From Streptomyces piniterrae (lineage in GTDB: Bacteria; Actinomycetota; Actinomycetes; Streptomycetales; Streptomycetaceae): 64,000 nucleotides of DNA. The notes under the pieces are model-generated. The model saw nothing but the letters and a program-made list of their open reading frames with translations, was not told the origin of the DNA and searched no databases. Shown piece after piece: positions 48,866-57,870 of the stretch (position 1 is its first letter; each line of letters begins with the position of its first letter). The stretch spans positions 186,001-250,000 of the forward strand of contig NZ_SUMB01000007.1 in assembly GCF_005048155.1 (NCBI RefSeq), written 5' to 3'. Made by a program: the position numbers and the translations under genes.

Positions 48866-48952
48866 GGGGTGATTTGGTGGCTGGTGCCGCCAGATCCAGG
48901 AGTACGTCGACCGCGCTACGCAGCGCCCGGAGGCCTCGCCCTCCCCGCTCCC

Positions 48953-49267
48953 CTACGGTGCGTTTCCCCCTCTCCGGTTGCCCGCGTTCCATCTGCGGAA
49001 GGCTTCGTTGCGGCCTCGGTCAGGTTCGTAGGGGGGTATGTTCCTGCCGGGCTGGTAGTGCGGTCCTTGGTGAATGTGCCGGATCACCATGGCCAGGTCG
49101 GTGACTGCCAGCATGGCCAGGGCGGCGCACGCCGCCGCCCATTCCGGTCGGCCTGCCAGTGCGAAGGCCACGGCTCCGGCGATGGCCCACAGCAGCCCCC
49201 ACAGCGCCAGCCCACAGCGCATCCTCAGCGGGCTGCGTGCGTGAAGGGGCTCATTTCCCGTACGCAT
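48953..49267 (-). CDS. DUF6343-type small membrane protein
   Basis: 104 residues from the ATG at 49267. RTGNEPLHARSPLRMRCGLA opens the protein, followed by two membrane spans (LWGLLWAIAGAVAFALAG and WAAACAALAMLAVTDLAMVI) and the conserved RHIHQGPHYQPGRNIPPYEP. This pattern is familiar from Streptomyces small proteins. It lies 46 nt downstream of the UvrD-like helicase gene on the same strand. Function unknown. Confidence 0.75.
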   Translation of the reverse strand: MRTGNEPLHARSPLRMRCGLALWGLLWAIAGAVAFALAGRPEWAAACAALAMLAVTDLAMVIRHIHQGPHYQPGRNIPPYEPDRGRNEAFRRWNAGNRRGGNAP

Positions 49268-49313
49268 CGGCACCCATCTCCCACCTCCAGGATCCTCCCG
49301 ATCGGTGTTGCAG

Positions 49314-50981
49314 TCACCTGTCCCTCCGTGTCGTTCGAGCACCCGCCGTAACCCCCGCCGGATCACCCGGCCTGCCGGCCGGCGTAACTCTCGCTGTGAC
49401 GGGTGGCGCACCGCTCCGGCATTCGGTCCTGGCCCCCGCGCCACCACCTCCGTGATCGCGATCGCGAGCGTCGGCTCGTTCCGTGGGCTTCTCGTCGGCG
49501 GGGCGAGGGTCGCCCGCCGGGTGTGCGTTGATCCACGACAGCCCGCCGATGTCGAGTCGCGACCGGGCCCGTGTGACCGCTACATAGGCCAAGCGCGCCT
49601 CGTCGATATCGATCGGCCCCGGAAGGGGTGCGCCGTCCTCGCCGTGCTCGTCGAGATCGTCGGGGCCGGTGAAATCGTCCGCGATCCGTACGCTCTCCCA
49701 TTCCCGTCCCTTGGCGCGATGTGCCGTGGACACCGTCACCTCGGCGGTTTCCTCGGGCGAGAGCCGGGCCAGGGCGCGGAGCAGGGCTTGTGTGCCGTGC
49801 TCGTCGACGAGTTCCACCAGTGGCAGAAGATCCCGTCCTGCCGGGTCGAACTCGGCGTATTCCCGCAGTTCCGCCCAGGTCTCGAAGAGCATCAGCTCGG
49901 GGTGGGAGGTACGGCGCCCGGCATCCAGGTCGTGAGCGGCCCGTGCCAGTGCGCTCAGCGCCTCACCGCCACCCGCGAGCGCGACCCGGCGGTCCGCCTC
50001 CAGCTGCCGTATCACCTCGACCATCGCCCCGACGTTCGATCTGCACAGGATCGCTTGTGGCTCGCGGACCGTGCTCAACTCCGTCTCCAGCAAAGGCGAT
50101 CCGGTCAGCCGGATCGGCGCGCCGATGATCGTCAACCAGCGATTGGCCTCGGCCGCCAGCGCCGGGCCGAAGCGGAAGGAACGGGAGAGGCTGAGCTGCC
50201 GGCCGTCGAATCCGGTCATGACATCGCGGGCACCGCGCCAGCCGTAGATCGCCTGCGCGGAGTCGCCAACCAGCACCAGCTGGGCGTGGTCGCGCTGCGC
50301 CGCGAAGACCTGCTCGACAACGGGGTTGGTGTCCTGGGCTTCGTCGAGGAGAAGGAAGTCCCCGGGGATGATCGGCTCTCGCAGGGCCCACATCTTCAGG
50401 TAGTGGTCGTGCTCGAAGCGGACGACGCCACGGTCCGGATGTTGCAGATCCGCCCAGGCCTTGCGTGCATAGGGGAGGACGAGACCGGCGAGTTGTTCGT
50501 GCAGGGGCTCCGCTTCGGCTCCGCGTAAAGGTGGGACGTGGTGGCGTGCGATCTCTCTGTCGGCCGACTGGCAGAACCGGGTGACGGTGCGCAGGGCCGT
50601 GTAGGAGAGCGCCTTGTTGTTGACGTTGCGTGTTCCGACGCGTACGGACGTCCCGTCCTCGATGCCGAGCGCGGCGCCGGTTCTCCAGCCCGATTGCCGA
50701 GGGGCGTTCATCCGCGCCGCGTACCTCCTGCCCACCGCGGTGTAGGCGAGGGCGTGAGCGGTTCCGCAGGCCACTTCCGTGGGGAAGGTGCGGGTGGCGT
50801 CACGCGCGATGGCCCTGTTGAAGGCGATGTATCGGCCCTGCCGGCGCTGCCGCTGCGCTTCGTGCGCGAGCATGGCGAGGGTGGTCGTCTTGCCTGTCCC
50901 GGCTCCGGCCTGGATCACGAGCGGTGAGCCGGCTCGAAAGGCGTCGGCCGCGGCCGCCTGCTCAGCTGTGGGGATGTTCAT
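49314..50981 (-). CDS. UvrD/Rep-type (SF1) ATP-dependent helicase
   Basis: 555 residues from the ATG at 50981, after GCGGAGC. SF1A motifs: I QAGAGTGKTTTLAMLAH, Ia YIAFNRAIARDA, II LLLDEAQDTNP, III LVGDSAQAIYGWRGA, V VSTAHRAKGREWESVRIADD, VI LAYVAVTRARSRLDIGG. It is shorter than UvrD (about 720), with a reduced 2B region; the last 55 residues are low-complexity. This F-box-helicase-like or plasmid-type helicase subclass may unwind DNA in repair or recombination. It is divergent from the SNF2 operon with a palindrome between. Confidence 0.9.
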   Translation of the reverse strand: MNIPTAEQAAAADAFRAGSPLVIQAGAGTGKTTTLAMLAHEAQRQRRQGRYIAFNRAIARDATRTFPTEVACGTAHALAYTAVGRRYAARMNAPRQSGWRTGAALGIEDGTSVRVGTRNVNNKALSYTALRTVTRFCQSADREIARHHVPPLRGAEAEPLHEQLAGLVLPYARKAWADLQHPDRGVVRFEHDHYLKMWALREPIIPGDFLLLDEAQDTNPVVEQVFAAQRDHAQLVLVGDSAQAIYGWRGARDVMTGFDGRQLSLSRSFRFGPALAAEANRWLTIIGAPIRLTGSPLLETELSTVREPQAILCRSNVGAMVEVIRQLEADRRVALAGGGEALSALARAAHDLDAGRRTSHPELMLFETWAELREYAEFDPAGRDLLPLVELVDEHGTQALLRALARLSPEETAEVTVSTAHRAKGREWESVRIADDFTGPDDLDEHGEDGAPLPGPIDIDEARLAYVAVTRARSRLDIGGLSWINAHPAGDPRPADEKPTERADARDRDHGGGGAGARTECRSGAPPVTARVTPAGRPGDPAGVTAGARTTRRDR

Positions 50982-51510
50982 GATTGCTCCGCATCGAAAC
51001 TTCTTGATTACCGAGAGTGATGACGTCACTCACTGTAACGGATTTCGGGCGGATGTCGAGAGGCGATCTGCGGGCTGTGGATAACTCTGCTCCAGCCTGC
51101 CTGAGCCAGCCGAAAAAGCCGTCGTCGAGCGGCGGAGGGCGGCGCGAGGGACGCATTGTCAGTGCCGTCTGCTTCCATCGATCTCACGCAGGGTCGCCGC
51201 GGCGGAACCGCCGCCGACGGCCGGACCGAAACGGGGGAGTGGACGGCATGGGCATCGCTTCGCGGTGGGTCATCAGCCCGCATCACGGCAAGGCCATCGG
51301 TACACATCCCATGATCTGCCGGCCGTCCTCCGCGGGGAGGCGTGGTCGCCCGAACGCGACACAGGAGGGGCAGTGCGCACGACCGTAGACTCGCAGGTCG
51401 GGGCCGCGAGATTGAGCCGGGCCCGGCAGACGCGGCAGGCGCCACCACCGGCGCAGGGGCATCGGGCTCCGAGGGATCAGACGCTGAACGAACAAGGTCT
51501 AGGGGACGGC
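50982..51510. other. Long non-coding divergent region between the UvrD-like and SNF2 genes
   Basis: 529 bases with no supported gene. Besides the palindrome at 51015-51031 it contains a perfect TTATCCACA-type DnaA box on the minus strand (51076-51084), and an AGGAGG-GTG start-like site at 51363-51375. The frame from that GTG runs in phase into the SNF2 gene but has poor codon composition. Confidence 0.5.
51015..51031. promoter_or_regulatory. Palindrome GAGTGA-TGACG-TCACTC upstream of the UvrD-like gene
   Basis: Perfect 6-bp arms around a TGACG spacer; the centre also contains the symmetric TGACGTCA. It is 34 bp before the helicase ATG, a suitable position for an operator. No cognate regulator is encoded in the immediate neighbourhood. 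Confidence 0.5.
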
Positions 51511-54447
51511 ATGGCGAGGCGGTGGGAGGTGGCACCCAGGGCATCACAGCCGACGGGCGTCCCGCCCGTTGCCGGGCCGGAGGCCGAAGGGGACTCCACC
51601 TCCTTCGGCACGGCTGCGGCCCGCTGCGCCGTGGTCTTCCTGCCCGCCCAGCCGCCCCGCGCCGGGAAGCTCGCCTTCTGGCAACCCGACGGCGGCCCGC
51701 TGCCGGACGGCGGACCCGGGGGAGAGGCGGGAGCCGGCGGACCGGCCGCCGAGACTGCGCAGCTCACCGTCGCCCGCCACCACGGAAACGGCGCCCGCAG
51801 CCGCACGGTCCCCGCCGTACTGCTCCCGCTGGCCGAGGCCGTACCCCTGCTGGTCCGCGCCCGGCACGACCCCACCGCCCACCCGGCCGCGGCCTGCTGG
51901 GGTGCGGCCGCCTTGCACGCCCTGCACCTCGCCGCACGAGGAAGGCTGCTCCCGGGGCTGACCGCCGAGGACACCGACGCCTGGCGCGCCGGTCCGCTGG
52001 ACCCGGACGACATCGCCCACCTCCGGGCCGTCGCGGCGGCCATGCCCGCCGAGGCGTACGCGGTGCCCCTCCCGGGCAGCCGCCCGCTCCACCTGCACGA
52101 CCCCGTGACGCTGGTACGACTCTTCGTGGACGCGGTCGTCGACGCACTGCCGCGCACCCCCGCCGCCGAGCTCGTGGCCGGCGCCCCCTTCGCCGCGGAT
52201 GCTCCACAACACATGCCCCGCGCCCGGGAATGGGCCGCGGAGGTCGCGGCCGGGGTCGACGCGGGGGTCCGGCTGTCGTTGCGCCTCGACCTGGCGCCGC
52301 ACAAGCTCTTCGACACCCGCCAAGACGTCTCGCCAGGCGGCGATGGTGCGGAAGAGCGCAGTGCGGCGGCCGCCGTCCTGCAGGTCCACAGCCTCACCGA
52401 CCCCACCCTGGTGACCGATGCAGGCCAACTGTGGGAGGGCGCGGGTCCCGACCACTTCGGCCCGCGGTCCCGCGTCGACACCCTCCTCGCGCTGCGCCGT
52501 GCCGCTCGCGTCTGGGCCCCGCTCGGCCGCCTCCTGGAGCGGCCCGTGCCCGACGTACTGCCGCTCAGCGAGGACGAGTTGTGCGAGCTGCTCGGCGAGG
52601 CCGCGCCCCGGCTGGGCGCCGCTGGAGTGGCCGTCCACTGGCCCAGGGAACTGGCCCGCGGCCTGACCGCGGCGGCGGTGCTGCGCCCCGCACCGGGGTC
52701 GGCCGCGGACGGCTTCGGGTTCTTCGACACCAAGGAACTCCTGCAATTCCGCTGGCAGGTGGCGATGGACGGGGCGCCACTGACCGAAGCGGAGATGGAC
52801 GCCCTCGCCGAGTCGCACCGCCCCGTCGTCCGGCTGCGCGACCAGTGGGTACTCGTCGATCCCGCACTCGTACGCAAGGCCCGCAAACGCGAACTGGGCT
52901 ACCTGGAGCCGGTCGACGCGCTCGCCGCGACGCTCCGCGGCACCACCGACGTGGACGGCGAACAGGTCGAGGTGGTGCCCCTGGGAGTGCTCGCAGCCCT
53001 GCGCGGGCGCCTGACCGCCGACGCACGCCCGCTGCCCCAGCCGCCCGGACTGCGGGCGACGCTCCGCGACTACCAACTACGGGGCATGGCCTGGCTCGAC
53101 ACCATGACCTCGATCGGCCTCGGCGGCTGCCTCGCCGATGACATGGGCCTCGGCAAGACCATCACCGTCATCGCGCTGTACCTCCACCGACGCCCCACCG
53201 CCCCCGTCCTCGTCGTCTGCCCCGCCTCCCTCCTCGGCAACTGGCAGCGCGAGATCGAGCGCTTCGCCCCCGGTACGCCCGTACGACGTTTCCACGGCGC
53301 CGGCCGCAGCCTCGACAACCTGGACGCCGGCTTCGTCCTCACCACCTACGGAACGATGCGCAGCAGCGCGGCCCAACTGGCCGCCCACGCCTGGGCATGG
53401 GTCGTCGCCGACGAGGCGCAGCATGTGAAGAACCCGAGATCCTCCACGGCCAAGGCGCTGCGCGGCATCAGGGCCCCGGCCCGGATCGCCCTCACCGGCA
53501 CCCCGGTGGAGAACAACCTCTCCGAGCTGTGGGCCCTCCTCGACTGGACCACCCCCGGGCTCCTCGGTCCCCTCAAGACCTTCCGCGCGCTGCACGCCCG
53601 AGAGGTGGAGGGCGGCGAGGACCCGGAGGCCACGGAGCGGCTGGCCGCACTGGTGCGCCCGTTCATCCTCCGACGTAAGAAATCCGACCCCGGGATCGCG
53701 CCCGAGCTCCCGCCCAAGACCGAGACGGACCACCCGGTGGCGCTCGGCCGGGAACAGGCCGCGCTGTATCAGGCCGTCGTCCGCGAGACGCTCGCCCGGA
53801 TCGAGGCGGCAGAGGGTATCGCGCGCCGCGGCCTGGTGATGAAGCTGCTCACCGCCCTCAAACAGATCTGCAACCATCCCGCCCAGTACCTCAAGGAGGC
53901 CGCGCCGGGCCTGGCCGCCCGCTCGGGGAAGCTCGAACTCCTCGACGAACTCCTGGACACCATCCTCGCCGAGGGCGGCGCCACGTTGGTCTTCACGCAG
54001 TACGTGGGGATGGCGCGACTCCTCGAACGGCACCTCGGCACCCGGGGCATCCCGACCCAACTCCTGCACGGCGGCACGCCCGTCGCCGAGCGGGAGCGGA
54101 TGGTCGACCGCTTCCAGTCGGGGCAGAACCCCGTCTTCCTGCTGTCCCTCAAGGCGGCGGGCACCGGCCTCAATCTCACCCGGGCCGGCCATGTGATCCA
54201 CTACGACCGCTGGTGGAATCCGGCGGTGGAGGAGCAGGCCACCGACCGTGCGTACCGCATCGGCCAGACCCAGCCCGTCCAGGTCCACCGCCTGATCGCC
54301 GAGGGCACGGTCGAGGACAACATCGCCCAACTCCTCGCCGCCAAGAAGGCCCTCGCCGACGCGGTGCTCTCCGGCGGCGAAACCGCGCTCACCGAGTTGT
54401 CGGACGCCGAACTCGCCGACCTCGTCTCCCTGAGGAGGCCCGCATGA
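51511..54447 (+). CDS. SNF2-family helicase/ATPase, first gene of a three-gene operon
   Basis: 978 residues from the ATG at 51511. A GTG at 51373 with AGGAGG is a possible longer start, but the codons between have low GC at position 3. The N-terminal half (to about 500) is an SNF2-associated region of bacterial type (DFGFFDTKELLQFRWQVAMD-like). The ATPase core follows: LRDYQLRGMAWLDTM (Q-like), DDMGLGKTIT with Lys549 (I), DEAQH at 634-638 (II), ALTGTPVENNLSELWALLDW (III), VFTQYVGMARLLERHLGTRG (IV), SLKAAGTGLNLTRAGHVIHY (V), DRAYRIGQTQPVQVHRL (VI). It should translocate on double-stranded DNA. Its stop overlaps the start of the SWIM gene (ATGA). Confidence 0.92.
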   Translation: MARRWEVAPRASQPTGVPPVAGPEAEGDSTSFGTAAARCAVVFLPAQPPRAGKLAFWQPDGGPLPDGGPGGEAGAGGPAAETAQLTVARHHGNGARSRTVPAVLLPLAEAVPLLVRARHDPTAHPAAACWGAAALHALHLAARGRLLPGLTAEDTDAWRAGPLDPDDIAHLRAVAAAMPAEAYAVPLPGSRPLHLHDPVTLVRLFVDAVVDALPRTPAAELVAGAPFAADAPQHMPRAREWAAEVAAGVDAGVRLSLRLDLAPHKLFDTRQDVSPGGDGAEERSAAAAVLQVHSLTDPTLVTDAGQLWEGAGPDHFGPRSRVDTLLALRRAARVWAPLGRLLERPVPDVLPLSEDELCELLGEAAPRLGAAGVAVHWPRELARGLTAAAVLRPAPGSAADGFGFFDTKELLQFRWQVAMDGAPLTEAEMDALAESHRPVVRLRDQWVLVDPALVRKARKRELGYLEPVDALAATLRGTTDVDGEQVEVVPLGVLAALRGRLTADARPLPQPPGLRATLRDYQLRGMAWLDTMTSIGLGGCLADDMGLGKTITVIALYLHRRPTAPVLVVCPASLLGNWQREIERFAPGTPVRRFHGAGRSLDNLDAGFVLTTYGTMRSSAAQLAAHAWAWVVADEAQHVKNPRSSTAKALRGIRAPARIALTGTPVENNLSELWALLDWTTPGLLGPLKTFRALHAREVEGGEDPEATERLAALVRPFILRRKKSDPGIAPELPPKTETDHPVALGREQAALYQAVVRETLARIEAAEGIARRGLVMKLLTALKQICNHPAQYLKEAAPGLAARSGKLELLDELLDTILAEGGATLVFTQYVGMARLLERHLGTRGIPTQLLHGGTPVAERERMVDRFQSGQNPVFLLSLKAAGTGLNLTRAGHVIHYDRWWNPAVEEQATDRAYRIGQTQPVQVHRLIAEGTVEDNIAQLLAAKKALADAVLSGGETALTELSDAELADLVSLRRPA

Positions 54448-55892
54448 GCCCTCGCCCGACGTCCGGTCGGCACGCCGCCACCGGGCGCGCCGCCGCAGCG
54501 GACCGGCTGGCCCGCGCGGACCGTTCGCGTACGTTCCCGCCGCTGCCGGCCCGTAGCGGCGCCCGCGGCCTGTTCGCCGAATCCTGGTGGGGAAGCGCCT
54601 GGCTGGACGCCCTGGAAACCACGGCTCTCGACAGCGCCCGGCTCGCCCGCGGCCGGACCTACGCCCGGGACGGGCATGTGGACACCATCAACATCACACC
54701 GGGCCGCATCGTCGCCACCGTACGCGGCAGCAGGCCCCGCCCCTACAGCGCGGAGGTCCGTCTCAGAACCCTCTCCGACACGCAGTGGGACCACCTCCTC
54801 GACGCCATCGCCGCGCAGCCCGACCAACTCACCGCCCTCCTGGCCAAGAAGCTGCCCAGCGCGCTGGCCGAGGAGGAGGTGCGCCTCCTCCCGGGACCGG
54901 GCGATCTCGTCCCCCGCTGCTCGTGCCCCGACCACGGGCGTCCCTGCAAACATGCCGCCGCGCTCTGCTTCCAGGTGGCCCGCCTGCTGGACGCGGACCC
55001 GTTCGTCCTGCTGCTGATGCGCGGCCGAGGCGAACGCGAGCTCCTCGACGAGCTCTCCCGCCGCAACGCCACCCACACCGCCCGCGAGACCCGTGGCCAC
55101 ACCCTCGTCGCGTCGCCGCCGCCCGGCACCGAAAGATCCACCCCCGGGCACACCCCTGACGCCCCCGCAGCGGCCACCGCCCCCGGAGCGCACGCATACC
55201 CCACGAACGTCACGCCCCAAGGCGTCCTCGCCCGCGCAGCTCTCGCAGACCGTCCTCGCCCGCCGCTTCCGCCCCCTCTGCCCGTGCCCCGCCACCCCGG
55301 TAGACCGCCGGCCCTCCCGGACGCCGACGGGCTCCCCTTCGACCCCGCGGCCCTCGAATTCCTGGCCGCCGACGCCGCGGCCCGCGCCCATGCCTGCGTA
55401 TCCGCCGTCGGCACCCGGGCTGACGGCGCCCAACGGCCGCCCACCACCAGCCCCTTCCCGGCGCTGCCCCCATGGGAGGACGCCATCCGCCTGGCGGCCA
55501 CCGCCCATCCCACCGCCGGACTGACCGCCACCACCCGAGCGCTCTTCCGCGACCTCGCGGATGCCACCGGCCGTACACCCACGGACGTGGCCCGTGCCGT
55601 CGCCGCCTGGCGCCAGGGCGGCCCCGAAGGGCTCGCGCTCCTCGAAACCCCCTGGGACCCCCCGGCCGGCGACTTCGACCGGGCCCGCGGCGCCCTCCTC
55701 GCGGCAGACCTCCCGGCCCTCCGCCCGCGCCACAACCACCTCACCGACCCCGACCGCGGCATCCAGCTCCGCTTCGGCCACGACAGCCGCTGGTACCCCT
55801 ACGAATCCGAGCCCGGCGCCGAGGACTGGTGGCCCACCGGGCCCGCGGACCCCGACCCCGTAGGCGCCCTCACCACCCTGCTCGCGCGATGA
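54444..55892 (+). CDS. SWIM zinc-finger protein
   Basis: 482 residues from the ATG at 54444, overlapping the SNF2 stop, behind GAGGAGG. The SWIM motif C-x-C-x(6)-C-x-H is complete: Cys159, Cys161, Cys168, His170 (RCSCPDHGRPCKHAAALCF). Upstream the N-terminal region (RLARGRTYARDGHVDTINIT) and downstream regions (LLDELSRRNATHTARETRG, then a Pro-rich stretch and RFGHDSRWYPYESEPGAEDW) accompany it. SWIM domains bind DNA or partner proteins; in bacteria they commonly occur beside SNF2 helicases. The stop overlaps the next start (ATGA). Confidence 0.88.
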   Translation: MSPRPTSGRHAATGRAAAADRLARADRSRTFPPLPARSGARGLFAESWWGSAWLDALETTALDSARLARGRTYARDGHVDTINITPGRIVATVRGSRPRPYSAEVRLRTLSDTQWDHLLDAIAAQPDQLTALLAKKLPSALAEEEVRLLPGPGDLVPRCSCPDHGRPCKHAAALCFQVARLLDADPFVLLLMRGRGERELLDELSRRNATHTARETRGHTLVASPPPGTERSTPGHTPDAPAAATAPGAHAYPTNVTPQGVLARAALADRPRPPLPPPLPVPRHPGRPPALPDADGLPFDPAALEFLAADAAARAHACVSAVGTRADGAQRPPTTSPFPALPPWEDAIRLAATAHPTAGLTATTRALFRDLADATGRTPTDVARAVAAWRQGGPEGLALLETPWDPPAGDFDRARGALLAADLPALRPRHNHLTDPDRGIQLRFGHDSRWYPYESEPGAEDWWPTGPADPDPVGALTTLLAR

Positions 55893-57823
55893 CTAACCTC
55901 AAGGCCGTGGAAGGCCTCGACACACTCACCCGATCCCTCGCACAGCGCACCCCCGAGCAGCTCGCCGTGCTCCTCACCCGGCATGCCGAACCGCTCGCCC
56001 GCCAGCCCGCAGCCACCCAACTCCGTGGTCTGGCCGGTGCCCTGTGGTCGTACGAAACCCTCCACCACCTGGTGCTGCACCTCGACCACCCCCGGCTCCA
56101 AGTGCTCGCCGCCGCCGCGCGCATCAGCCAGGAGCGCGCCGGGCGCGCCGCACCGGCCCCCGCCCCGGGAGCCGACTACCAGTCCCTGATGGCGCACCGT
56201 TTGTCCTTCCCGCAGCTGGCCACCGAACCCGTCCCGCCCGAGGACGTCTACGCCGCACTCGGCGCCGCCACACCGGGCCCCGCGCGCACCGCCGCCGAGA
56301 CCGCCCTGCGCTCCCTCTACGAGGACGGACTCGCCGCCCCGGCCGGGGACGGCACCATCGTCGTCCCGCCGCGCATCCCCCAGCTCCTGGCCGCGCACGA
56401 CCTCGGCCCCTTCGCCGCCCACGCCCCGCGGCCCACCCCCGACGACACCGGTGCCTCCGCAGTCCGCCCCGCGCTCGCCCCGACCTCGCCGTACGACGAA
56501 TCCCGGGCCGCCGCGGCGACCCTCGCCGCCACCGTGGAACGCCTCCTCGCCTCCCTGGCGACGCAACCCGCTGCGCTGCGCAAGTCCGGTGGCCTGGCCA
56601 TCCGCGAGATCAAACGGCTGGCCAAAGCAGCCGGCGCCACCGAACCGCACACCCGGCTCCTCCTCGACCTCACCCTCGCGGCCGACCTGATCGCGCTGAC
56701 CCGCACCCCCGCCGGCATTACCGCGCTTCCCACCGGCGCCTACGACGACTGGCTCACCCGCCCGCCCGGCGAACGCCTCGCCCCCGTCCTGGCCGCCTGG
56801 TCCGCGCTCTGGGCCGTCCCCACCCACACCCCGTTCGGCGAGACCCCGACCGCACTCATCCGCGGACACGACCGGCACGCCCCCGCCCTCCGGCACGCCC
56901 TTCTGGCCGCCCTCGCCGACGTCCCCCTCGGCGCCGACGCACCCCTACCGCCGCTGCCGCAGCCGGCATCCGCCGAGGAACACCGCGGCACCGCGCCCTT
57001 GAAGGCACTGCTCAAGGCGGCCGCCTGGCACCGGCCCCTCGCGATCAGCGGGCAGCCTATGGCCGAGGACCGCGCCGCCCACACCCTGCACGAAGCCGCC
57101 TACCTCGGCCTGACCGCCCACGGCACCCTCACCCCCCTGGGCCGCGCGCTCCTCGCCGACCCGCAGTCCCTCGACGAGCCGCTCCGCGACCTGCTCCCCC
57201 CGCTCCTCGAACAGGCCCATTTCCAGGCCGACCTGACCGCCGTGGTGCCCGGCCGCCCCGCCGCCGCCCTCGCCGAACTGCTCGCCTCCTCGGCCGACCG
57301 CGAGTCCGAAGGCCATGCCGTCACCTGGCGCTTCACCCCCGCGTCCGTACGCCGCGCCCTGGACACCGGCCGGACCGCCGACACCCTGCTCGACGGCCTC
57401 ACCGCGGCCTCCGTGACCGGCGCCCTGCCGCAGCCGCTCGGCTACCTCATCCAGGACACCGCCCGCAGCCACGGCCGGATGCGCGTCCTGCCCGCCGCCT
57501 GCTGCATCCGCTCCGACGACGAAGCCCTGGTCGCCGAACTCGCCGCGCACCGCGCCCTGCGTGACCTCGGGCTGCGGGCCATCGCCCCGACCGTCCTGGT
57601 CAGCGGCCGTCCACCGGCCGCCACCCTGGAAGCCCTCCGCGCGGCGGGATACGCCCCCGCCCTGGAGTCCGACACCGGCACCACGACCGTCGAACGCCTC
57701 CCCACGCACCGCACCAGGCCCGCCAACCCCGCCCGGGACCCGGGCGCCGCGCTCACCCTCGCGCGGCGCCTTCTGGGGCCCGCAGGTGAGAACCAGGAGG
57801 CCGCCCAGCGCAGCGGCGCCTGA
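55889..57823 (+). CDS. Helicase-associated (helicase C3/XPB-like C-terminal) protein
   Basis: 644 residues from the ATG at 55889, overlapping the SWIM stop. No Walker motifs are visible. The C-terminal about 250 residues (EQAHFQADLTAVVPGRPAAA, TWRFTPASVRRALDTGRTAD, GALPQPLGYLIQDTARSHGR, VLVSGRPPAATLEALRAAGY) match the helicase-conserved C-terminal type-3 domain, as found next to XPB-like helicases. The N-terminal half is helical and Leu/Ala-rich, with AAETALRSLYEDGLAAP as a winged-helix-like segment. It may be a DNA-binding or regulatory partner of the SNF2 enzyme. The family is called from memory. Confidence 0.78.
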   Translation: MTNLKAVEGLDTLTRSLAQRTPEQLAVLLTRHAEPLARQPAATQLRGLAGALWSYETLHHLVLHLDHPRLQVLAAAARISQERAGRAAPAPAPGADYQSLMAHRLSFPQLATEPVPPEDVYAALGAATPGPARTAAETALRSLYEDGLAAPAGDGTIVVPPRIPQLLAAHDLGPFAAHAPRPTPDDTGASAVRPALAPTSPYDESRAAAATLAATVERLLASLATQPAALRKSGGLAIREIKRLAKAAGATEPHTRLLLDLTLAADLIALTRTPAGITALPTGAYDDWLTRPPGERLAPVLAAWSALWAVPTHTPFGETPTALIRGHDRHAPALRHALLAALADVPLGADAPLPPLPQPASAEEHRGTAPLKALLKAAAWHRPLAISGQPMAEDRAAHTLHEAAYLGLTAHGTLTPLGRALLADPQSLDEPLRDLLPPLLEQAHFQADLTAVVPGRPAAALAELLASSADRESEGHAVTWRFTPASVRRALDTGRTADTLLDGLTAASVTGALPQPLGYLIQDTARSHGRMRVLPAACCIRSDDEALVAELAAHRALRDLGLRAIAPTVLVSGRPPAATLEALRAAGYAPALESDTGTTTVERLPTHRTRPANPARDPGAALTLARRLLGPAGENQEAAQRSGA

Positions 57824-57870
57824 CGACCGGCCCGCGCCGCGCGCCCGACCACTCCTCGTGCCGCGCCCGA

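Noticed and set aside
51076..51084. Perfect TTATCCACA DnaA box (minus strand), possible replication origin
   Set aside because: It is a single box, with no cluster, AT-rich stretch or dnaA/dnaN genes nearby.
51373..51510. Longer N terminus of the SNF2 protein from the GTG at 51373 with AGGAGG
   Set aside because: The segment has several low-GC third positions (GCT, GAT, GAA, CAA, GGT, CTA) and no family-like residues; it remains possible.
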